The notes under the pieces were generated by a model that saw only the letters and a list, made by a program, of their open reading frames with translations, made no database searches and was not told the DNA's origin. This document shows positions 22,869 through 31,000 of a stretch of DNA of 32,565 nt, piece by piece (the first letter of the stretch is position 1; every line of letters begins with the position of its first letter). Location: contig JACRKB010000048.1 of the NCBI GenBank assembly GCA_016235545.1, positions 1 through 32,565 of the forward strand, written 5' to 3'. The position numbers and the translations under genes are program-made. The DNA comes from Verrucomicrobiota bacterium. Its GTDB lineage: Bacteria; Verrucomicrobiota; Verrucomicrobiia; Limisphaerales; SXTU01.

Positions 22869-24065
22869 TCACTTCGCCGGCTTGACGGGGGGCTTTTCTT
22901 TGAAGGCGGAGCGCAAGAGCCAGTGGCGCTTCAACCCCTGAACCAACCCGTCCGTGTGGACGATGGCGGCTGAGACTTCGGTGAGCAGGTTGGTGTTGCC
23001 CGCGACCTGCGCGTTCAGGTTGCTGGTGAGGTTGGCGAGGTGTGTCAGCGAACGGTCAAGATTCAGCGCGAGGGTGGTGAGGTTCGTGTCGGCGGTGCTC
23101 ATGAGGCGGCGGGTGTCGGCGAGCGTGGTGTTCGCGTTGCTGAAGGTGGTGCGCACGTCGGCCAGCGTGGTGCGGACGGAGAGGAGTGCCTGCTCGGCGG
23201 AGGTGCTCATGTTTGTGGGCAGCAGCCAGGTGCCGAGGGAGCCGGCAGGGTTGGTGAGGTTGGCGGTGATGCGGTGGACGTTGGAGCTGACGGGGTGGAG
23301 GCTTGCGACGAGGAAGTTCGCGTTGCTGACAACGGGCTTCAGCTCGGCCACGCGGGCGTCGAGGCCTGTGAGGGTGCGCGTGCTGGTGGCCAGGAGCGCG
23401 GTGACCTGGTTGGTGAGGCCAAGGATGTTGGGCAGAGCGGTCTCGATTTGGGAGACGAGCTTCTCGGCGCGCTTGGTCAGGGCGAGGGATTCGTCGGCGA
23501 CGATGTAATACGGCGTGGAGCCGACGCTCCAGTTGGTGTAGTTGGCGGACTGATCCTGCCATCTGGCGGTGATGAGCTTGCCCTTGACCTCGTAGGCGGC
23601 GCGCAGGGTTTTCTTGGAGCCGTCGAGATTGGTGTAGCCGTTCCAGCCGCCGGGGAGGATTTCCAGGTAGCGCCCGCCGAGGAGGTCGCCCGCGTTCACG
23701 CGCACACGGGAGTCGTTCCAGATGTAGCCCACGGAGTGGCTGCGGATGACGAACTCGACATAGACAAAGCGGCGGTCGAAGTATTCCTCCGAGTCTGGTG
23801 CCATCGGCTGGATGGCGGTGATCTCGCCGGCGTCGAAGCCCATCATCTTCACCTTGTCGCCAGTCTTGAAGCCGCCGGCGCTGTCCACGTAGGTGTAGAA
23901 AGGGGCCTTGAGATCGAACCAGCCCTTGTTCTTCGCGGTGTAGTAGAAGTAGTAGCCAAAGCCCGAGAGCAGCAGCGCGGTGGCGAGGATGACGAACACG
24001 CCCACGGTGTGCTCGACGCGGCTGAGGCGGGTGCGGAGTTGCGGGGTGAGGTCTTGCAGGGGCAT
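22869..24065 (-). CDS. mlaD: MlaD-family MCE protein
   Basis: A 398-residue membrane-anchored lipid-binding protein. One membrane helix (about 20-42) precedes an MCE domain (about 53-160: YTYVDSAGGFKTGDKVKMMGFDAGEIT, VRVNAGDLLGGRYLEILPGG). A long helical C-terminal region follows (about 190-370), rich in Asn, Thr and Leu, with heptad-like repeats. E. coli MlaD has about 183 residues; this version is much longer, like PqiB/YebT or actinobacterial Mce proteins whose tails form a needle or tunnel. It follows MlaF and MlaE in the same direction, so the three make an Mla-type transporter that moves phospholipid between inner and outer membranes. A heptamer half-array separates it from mlaF. Confidence 0.85.
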   Translation of the reverse strand: MPLQDLTPQLRTRLSRVEHTVGVFVILATALLLSGFGYYFYYTAKNKGWFDLKAPFYTYVDSAGGFKTGDKVKMMGFDAGEITAIQPMAPDSEEYFDRRFVYVEFVIRSHSVGYIWNDSRVRVNAGDLLGGRYLEILPGGWNGYTNLDGSKKTLRAAYEVKGKLITARWQDQSANYTNWSVGSTPYYIVADESLALTKRAEKLVSQIETALPNILGLTNQVTALLATSTRTLTGLDARVAELKPVVSNANFLVASLHPVSSNVHRITANLTNPAGSLGTWLLPTNMSTSAEQALLSVRTTLADVRTTFSNANTTLADTRRLMSTADTNLTTLALNLDRSLTHLANLTSNLNAQVAGNTNLLTEVSAAIVHTDGLVQGLKRHWLLRSAFKEKPPVKPAK

Positions 24066-24076
24066 GGCTCTAAAAT

Positions 24077-24107
24077 GGGAATGGGGAATGGGGAACCGGG
24101 ATTGGGA
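24077..24107. repeat. Heptamer half-array (GGGAATG type)
   Basis: Four degenerate 7-base units (GGGAATG twice, GGGAACC, GGGATTG) run in tandem without a complementary arm. They occupy most of the 57 bp between the MlaF-like and MlaD-like genes. Confidence 0.7.
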
Positions 24108-24122
24108 AAAAGGGGCGCTTGT

Positions 24123-24908
24123 TCATGCGGTCATGAATTCATGGAGGGCCGGCTCGGCGCTGGCGGCCAGCTCCGCCCGCCCGCCAAGTGACAACCACCG
24201 CCGGCCTTGCAGCAGCGCGAACTGCCGCGCGCGTTCCTGCCACGGGCGCAGGTCGTCCGTCGTGGCCACCAGCGTGAGGGGACGGCCCACGAAGGCCGGG
24301 TGGCCCGCGTTGAGCGCGGCGAGCGTGTCCAGCCACCAGCGGGTCTGGCGCGGGTCCAGCCCGGCGAGCGGGTTGTCCAGCAGGAGCACTTCCGGCTGGA
24401 GGACGAGCGCGCGGGCGAGCGCCACGCGCTGCCGCCAGCCGCGGTTGAGCTGGCCGGCGTTCTGCCCCGCGAACTCCCTCAACCCGGCGAGTTCGAGCAC
24501 GGTGGCCACCGTCTCGCGGGCCTCACCCTGAGGGCAATTCCGGTGGTAGCGCAGCGGCAGGGAGACGTTTTCCTCCACGGTCATCTGGGTGAAGAGCCTT
24601 CCTCCATTCTCAAACACCAGCCCCACGCGCAGCCGCTCCGCGACCAGTTCCGTCTGCGTGAGCGAAGTCGCCTCCCGCCCGAAGAGGTGGTGCGTGCCTG
24701 CGGCAGTCCGCTGCAACCCGGCCACCGTCGTGAGCCAGTCGCTCTTGCCGGTCCAGTGCAGGCCGCCGACCGCCCAGAAATCCCCCGGCATCAATCTCCA
24801 GTCCACGCCCTCCACCAGCGCCACATCCGGCTCCTGCGCGGATGCGATGCTCGCACCCACCAGCTCGATGAGCGGCGGGACGGAAGGGTTGTCCTGGGGC
24901 TTGGCCAT
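24123..24908 (-). CDS. mlaF: Degenerate MlaF-like ABC ATPase
   Basis: This 261-residue protein is placed like MlaF, the ATPase of the Mla lipid transporter, and aligns with it in layout. Walker A is kept in minimal form (GLHWTGKS, residues 49-56), but other catalytic motifs are changed. The Q-loop position reads LVFEN, with Glu100 for Gln. The signature is LNRGW (154-158) instead of LSGGQ. Walker B ends LLLDNP, with Asn179 for the catalytic Glu. The switch position reads ATTDD, with Thr217 for His. I checked the Glu100 and Asn179 codons (GAG, AAC) on the minus strand. In most ABC ATPases such changes stop or greatly slow hydrolysis. It is encoded three bases after mlaE. Whether it binds ATP without turnover or uses another mechanism is open. 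Confidence 0.8.
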   Translation of the reverse strand: MAKPQDNPSVPPLIELVGASIASAQEPDVALVEGVDWRLMPGDFWAVGGLHWTGKSDWLTTVAGLQRTAAGTHHLFGREATSLTQTELVAERLRVGLVFENGGRLFTQMTVEENVSLPLRYHRNCPQGEARETVATVLELAGLREFAGQNAGQLNRGWRQRVALARALVLQPEVLLLDNPLAGLDPRQTRWWLDTLAALNAGHPAFVGRPLTLVATTDDLRPWQERARQFALLQGRRWLSLGGRAELAASAEPALHEFMTA

Positions 24909-24911
24909 GTC

Positions 24912-25772
24912 CTACATGAACAGATAGACCAGGATGAAAAGCGCGTCAGCCAGCACGCAGCCCGCGACGCTCTGCGCCACCGCGCGAGTGGTCGCATCGG
25001 AGACCTCCTCCAGCCGCAGGCGTTGCGCCAGGCCCTGATAACAGGTCACGGTCGCGATGATCGCTCCAAACGTCGCCGTCTTGAGACCGAGCAGCGCGAA
25101 ATCCTCCCACGCCAGCGCGCGGGCGATCTGGTTGAAGTAATCCCCCGGCAACAGCGGCACGTCCTGCAGGAACACGAAGAGATACCCGCTGACCACGGCC
25201 ACAAGGATCAGATAAACCGTCAGCGAAAAGATCGCCGCCGCCAGCCCGATCACCCGCGGCATGACGAGGTAATGCACCGGGTCAATCCCCAGCGCCTCCA
25301 GCGCCTCCACCTCGCCCTGCGCCCGGCTCAGGCCCAGCTCGATGACGATGGCCGTGCCCACGCGCGCCAGCACCACCAGCGCGGTGGCCAGCGGGCCGAG
25401 CTCGCGGATGAGGACCGTGACCATCACCGTGCCGGCGTATTGCTCCGCGCCCACTTTCTGGAGCAGCGAAACCGTCTGCCCCACTATCACCAGCCCCAGC
25501 GCCAGGCCCAGGAGCACGATGCCCGGCAGCAGCCGGACCCCGGCCCGATCAATCTGCGCGCGGATGAGAGGGTGGATGACGCGCCACGACGCGTTGAACT
25601 TCGTGAGCGTGACGCCCAGCGTGATGAGCGCGAAAGCGCCCACCCCCTGCATCGTCTGGAGCAGCCTGAAAATCTGGTGGCCGACGAAATTGAGGTAGCT
25701 CTGCGGCAGCGGCAGGGCCAGCACGCTTTGCAACAGCGCGGGCTTGGCCGGCGGGGCAGAGGCTGTTTCCAC
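24912..25772 (-). CDS. mlaE: MlaE-family ABC permease
   Basis: The 286-residue inner-membrane protein matches the MlaE/YrbE family: five or six hydrophobic segments, with the conserved motifs VLIRELGPLATALVVLARVGTA and EVEALEALGIDPVHYLVMPRVIGL. With MlaF and MlaD it would form the inner-membrane complex for phospholipid transport. It starts at GTG (25772); an in-frame TAA lies just upstream, so no longer form exists. It is the first gene of the minus-strand block and is divergent from GAPDH across 169 bp. The stop is three bases from the MlaF start. No mlaB or mlaC is visible. Confidence 0.9.
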   Translation of the reverse strand: METASAPPAKPALLQSVLALPLPQSYLNFVGHQIFRLLQTMQGVGAFALITLGVTLTKFNASWRVIHPLIRAQIDRAGVRLLPGIVLLGLALGLVIVGQTVSLLQKVGAEQYAGTVMVTVLIRELGPLATALVVLARVGTAIVIELGLSRAQGEVEALEALGIDPVHYLVMPRVIGLAAAIFSLTVYLILVAVVSGYLFVFLQDVPLLPGDYFNQIARALAWEDFALLGLKTATFGAIIATVTCYQGLAQRLRLEEVSDATTRAVAQSVAGCVLADALFILVYLFM

Positions 25773-25869
25773 GCGCGCAGCTTAGGCGGCGGGGGAAAGG
25801 AGGGACAACTGGATTTTCGCGGGCTGGGCCGCTCGTGCGCCCCTGCCGCCACATCGCCGGATTTGCGGA

Positions 25870-25897
25870 TTGACGGTCCCTTGCTCGCCGATACGAT
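25870..25897 (+). promoter_or_regulatory. Sigma-70-like promoter for GAPDH
   Basis: TTGACG (25870-25875), a 16-base spacer and TACGAT (25892-25897) match the consensus at five and four of six positions. Transcription would start near 25904, giving a leader of about 38 bases. Predicted from sequence only. Confidence 0.5.
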
Positions 25898-25929
25898 GCG
25901 CGGCTTGTTGGTCTGGAATTGAACCTTAA

Positions 25930-26991
<1,062 letters not shown>

Positions 26992-27017
26992 GCGCGCGGC
27001 TCAAGGTGAACTCAACG

Positions 27018-27048
27018 AACGGCGTCCCCGCAACGGGACGCCGTTTTT
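27018..27048 (+). terminator. Rho-independent terminator of gap
   Basis: An 11-bp stem (AACGGCGTCCC, 27018-27028, pairing with 27035-27045) with a 6-base loop is followed by a T run (27044-27048). It lies 27 bases after the gap stop. On the opposite strand there is no T tail, so it acts in the gap direction only. Confidence 0.9.
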
Positions 27049-27098
27049 GTTTGGAGCTTCCCATAACCGAAGCCATTCCGTGGCAAGGAATGTTCCGG

Positions 27099-27833
27099 TC
27101 AGGACCTCTTCCCCGGCGAGCGCCTAAACCCATTCTGAAACCACAGCTTCCACACCATGAAGAGAGCCTCTTTGACGATCCCTTTGGACATCTTCGAGTT
27201 CCCCTGAAAGCGGTCGGTGAAAACAATGGGCACCTCGGCGATGGCCAGCCCCTGTCGCCAGATTTTGTGCGTCAGCTCGATCTGGAAGCTGTAGCCGTTG
27301 GACTGCACGGCATCGAGATTGAGCGATTGCAGCGTGGCGCGGCGGAAGCATTTGTAGCCGCCGGTCGGGTCGCTGATGCGCATGCCGGTGATGATGCGGA
27401 CATACTTCGCCGCGCCGAGGGAGAGGACGAGGCGGTTGAGCGGCCAGTTGATGACGCGGATGCCGTTGCAGTAGCGCGAGCCGATGACGAGGTCGGCGGC
27501 CTGAGCGGCGGCGAGGAACTTCGGGATGTCGTCCGGGTTGTGAGAGAAGTCGCCGTCCATCTCCATGATGAACTCGTAGTCGCGGGCGAGCGCCCACTTG
27601 AAGCCGGCGAGGTAGGCGCGGCCCAGGCCGTTCTTCTCCGCCCGGTGCAGGACGTGGATGGATGGATGTTTGGCGGCGAGCTCGTCGGCGAGCTTGCCGG
27701 TGCCGTCGGGGGAATTGTCGTCCACGACGAGCAGGTCCACGGGCGTCGGCAGTTTGAGAATGTGCGCGGCGAGCGGGGGAAGGTTCTCCCGCTCGTTGTA
27801 GGTCGGCACGATGACTAAGGCGCGCTGGCTCAT
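27099..27833 (-). CDS. Polyprenol-phosphate mannose synthase-type glycosyltransferase (GT2)
   Basis: This 244-residue protein is a family 2 glycosyltransferase close to dolichol/polyprenol monophosphomannose synthases. It shows VIVPTYNERENLP (8-20), LVVDDNSPDGTG (35-46), the metal-binding MDGDFSHNP (92-100), VIGSRYCNG (117-124) and DPTGGYKCFRR (155-165). It would transfer mannose or another sugar from a nucleotide donor to polyprenyl phosphate at the cytosolic membrane face. It has no C-terminal membrane domain, as in the soluble subclass. The ATG at 27833 is chosen because homology starts there; the frame continues upstream to 27998 but runs through the nonamer hairpin. It is convergent with gap and divergent from the PSD1 gene. 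Confidence 0.88.
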   Translation of the reverse strand: MSQRALVIVPTYNERENLPPLAAHILKLPTPVDLLVVDDNSPDGTGKLADELAAKHPSIHVLHRAEKNGLGRAYLAGFKWALARDYEFIMEMDGDFSHNPDDIPKFLAAAQAADLVIGSRYCNGIRVINWPLNRLVLSLGAAKYVRIITGMRISDPTGGYKCFRRATLQSLNLDAVQSNGYSFQIELTHKIWRQGLAIAEVPIVFTDRFQGNSKMSKGIVKEALFMVWKLWFQNGFRRSPGKRS

Positions 27834-27902
27834 GCTTGCTTGGGCGGCAAGCGTCAGGGAACAGGCGGGCCAACTCAAGCCGGGATTCCCTGTAGCAGGG
27901 TC

Positions 27903-27965
27903 GCGCGAAGGCCGCGAAGGGAGCGAAGGAGAAAGATGCCTTCGCCTCCTTCGCGGCCTTTGCGC
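27903..27965. repeat. Nonamer-array hairpin (CCTTCGCGG type)
   Basis: The left arm (27903-27929) and right arm (27939-27965) each hold three 9-base units and match at 24 of 27 positions, with a short loop. It lies between the divergent glycosyltransferase and PSD1 genes. Its right arm matches the half-array at 79-106. Confidence 0.85.
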
Positions 27966-28016
27966 CACAACTCCTTCACGGCGAATCCCAGCCGCCACGC
28001 TGCGTCAGACACCGTG

Positions 28017-31000
28017 ATGCCAGCTCTGACAACCAGCGCGCCCTTCTCCCACCGCCCGGTAGGGCGAGACTCCGTCGAGCCCCAATTCGCGCGGAGCGAG
28101 GCGAGCGCAGCGAGCATCTCTGGAGTCACAGCGCCCACCCGAGATGCTCGCTGTGCTCGCGCCTCCTGCGCCGGCGAATGGGGTTCGACGGAGTCTCGCC
28201 CTGCCAGCGGACGCGGGGCCGCCGCGCGTGCGTTCGTGCTTGGAGCTTGGGGTTTCTTTGGAGCTTTGGGCTTGGGTTTTGGAGCTTCCCCCTCCGAGTT
28301 CGACTTCTTCGAGCGCCGCATCCGCCCCGTGCTGGCGCAGCATTGCTACGAGTGCCACAGCGCTCAGAGCAAGTCGCTCAAGGCCGGCCTGCGCGTGGAC
28401 ACGCGCGATGGCCTGCGCCTCGGCGGCAAGTCCGGCGAGCCGGCCATCGTCCCGGGCGACGTGGAGAAAAGTCTTTTGCTCAAAGCCATCCGCCACACGA
28501 GCGCGGACTTGCAGATGCCGCCGAAGAAGAAGCTTTCGCTGCAGCAAGTCGCCGACTTCGACCAATGGATTCGCGCCGGAGCGCCGGACCCGAGGGACGA
28601 GAAGCCGTCAGCCGTCAGCGCTCAGCGGTCAGCGAAGACCCACTGGGCGTTTGTGCCGCCCAAGGACCAGCCGTTGCCGAAGGTGAAGGACAAGGCGTGG
28701 CCGCAGTCCCCGGTGGACCACTTCATCCTCGCGAAGCTGGAGGCCAGCGGGCTGAAACCCTCACCGCCCGCTGACCCGCGCGCGTTGATTCGCCGGATGA
28801 CCTACGATCTCACCGGCCTGCCGCCGACGCTGGAAGAGGTCGAGGCGTTCGTGAAGGAATTCTCACCTTCTCACTCTCCCACTTTCTCACCTGCTGGCGG
28901 GAAGGCAGGTGAGAAAGCGGGCAGGCGGGAAAGTGAGCAACGCGCCGTCGCCATGCTCGTGGACCGCCTGCTCGCCTCGTCGAACTACGGCGAGCGCTGG
29001 GCGCGGCACTGGCTCGACGTCGCGCGTTATGCGGACACCAAGGGCTACGTCTATGCGCGCGAAGAACGCTTCTTCACTCATGCCCACGCCTACCGCGACT
29101 GGGTCGTCCGCGCGCTGAACAGCGACCTGCCTTACGACCGTTTCCTCATGCTTCAGATTGCCGGCGACCAACTCGTCGAAGGGTCCAAAGTCCAAGGTCC
29201 AACATCCAAAGTCACAGAGGCTGCCGCCACCACGACGCCCTCCGCACTAATCACTAATCACTATTCACTTCCCGACTTGGCCGCCCTCGGCTTTCTGACC
29301 ACCGGCCGCCGCTTCATCGGCGTGACGCACGAGATTATTGACGACCGCATTGACGTGGTGACGCGCGGCACGATGGGCCTGACCGTCCAGTGCGCGCGCT
29401 GCCACGACCACAAATACGATCCCATCCCGACCACCGACTACTACTCGCTCTACGGCGTGTTCCAGAGCAGCGCCGACGAGCTGGTGCAGATTGAGTTCCC
29501 GGAAAAGTCTGACGCGCTGGCCGCCTTCGAGAAGGAACACCGCACCCGCCTCGACAAGCTGAACTCAACGCTGGCCGCGCGCCGCGATGAAACCACCGCC
29601 CGCGCCCGCGCCCGCGTGACGGAATACCTGCTCGCGCAGTTCGAGCTGCACAAATATCCGGAGGAGGGCTTCGACCAAATCCTCACCGACCAGGACCTCA
29701 TACCCACGACCGTCCGCCGCTGGCAGGCGTATCTGGAGCAGGCGAAGAAACGCGGCGACCCCGTGTGGGCGCTGTGGCACGCCAGCGCGCAATTGCCGGA
29801 GGAGAACTTCGCGGCGGCCAGCGCCCAACTCAAGACTCAAAACTCAAAACTCAAAACCATCCTCGCCCCGCCGCCCAAATCCATGCGCGAAGTCGCCGAG
29901 CGTTACGGCAAGGTGCTTTCTGACATTGAGCAGCAGTGGCAGGCCGCGCTGGCGCTCGCGAAGACGAACAATTCTCCCCCGCCCACAGCGCTGCCCGACC
30001 CGCAGGCCGAGGCGCTTCGCCAAGTTCTCCACGGTGCGAACTCGCCCGCCGTCGTCCCGCCCGACGGCATCGTCAACACGGAGCTGCTGCTCATCTCCAA
30101 GCACACGGAGGAACTCTGGAAACTCCAAGGCGAGGTGGACCGCCATCTCATCCGCACGCCCATTTCGCCGGCCCACGCGCTCATCGTCACCGACCGCGAG
30201 CCGAACGGAAACCCGCGCGTCTTCCTGCGCGGCGACCCGAAGAACAAGGGGCCGGAAGTGCCGCGACAGTTTCTGCAAGCCGTCGCCGGCCCGCAACGCC
30301 AGCCCTTCACGCAGGGCAGCGGGCGTCTCGAACTGGCCCGCGCCATCGCCAGCGCGGACAACCCGCTCACCGCGCGGGTGATGGTGAACCGGGTCTGGCT
30401 CCACCACTTCGGCTCGGGCCTCGTGAGGACGCCCAGCGACTTCGGCCTGCGCGCAGAGCTGCCCAGCCATCCCGAGCTGCTCGACTGGCTCGCCCGCCGT
30501 TTCATCGCCGAGGGCTGGAGTTTGAAGGCGATGCACCGGCTGATGCTGACGAGCGCGGCGTATCAGCAGAGCGGGGAGTTTTCAGTGTTCAGTAACCAGT
30601 ATTCAGTGGGGGCACCGGCGTCAGGGCGGCCCACTGAAAACTGGAAACTGAATACTGAACACTGGAAGCGGGCCGCCGCGCTCGACCCCGACAACCGCCT
30701 GCTCTGGCGCGCGAACCGCCAGCGGCTCGACTTCGAGGAGCTGCGCGATTCCCTGCTCATGGCCAGCGGCGAGCTGGACCCCAAGCCCGGCGGCAAGCCG
30801 GTGGACATCTTTGGCAGCAAACGCCGCAGCCTTTACGGCCTCGTGGACCGCCAGTATCTGCCAGGCGTCTTCCGCGTCTTCGACTTTGCAAATCCCGATC
30901 TTCACATCCCGCAGCGCCACGAGACGACGGTGTCGCAGCAGGCGCTCTTCTTCCTGAACCACCCGTTCGTCGCCGACCGCGCGAAGGCGTTCGTCGGAAA

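Noticed and set aside
27834-27998. Extended N-terminus of the glycosyltransferase
   Set aside because: The upstream codons are read through the nonamer hairpin and are Arg/Pro-rich. Family homology starts at the ATG at 27833.
28182-28205. tRNA T-arm-like GGTTCGA in the right end of the inverted-repeat element
   Set aside because: No cloverleaf, acceptor stem or anticodon can be built around it. It is explained by the terminal inverted repeat, and the same sequence occurs at 2528.
29182-29270. Possible CRISPR or minisatellite array
   Set aside because: Units are 7 bases with no spacers, too short for CRISPR repeats, and no cas genes are present. They are listed as tandem arrays.
30570-30672. 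AGCGGG direct repeat flanking the PSD1 hairpin as a target-site duplication
   Set aside because: Only 6 bp in GC-rich DNA, and the two copies are 97 bp apart, so simple excision would break the frame.
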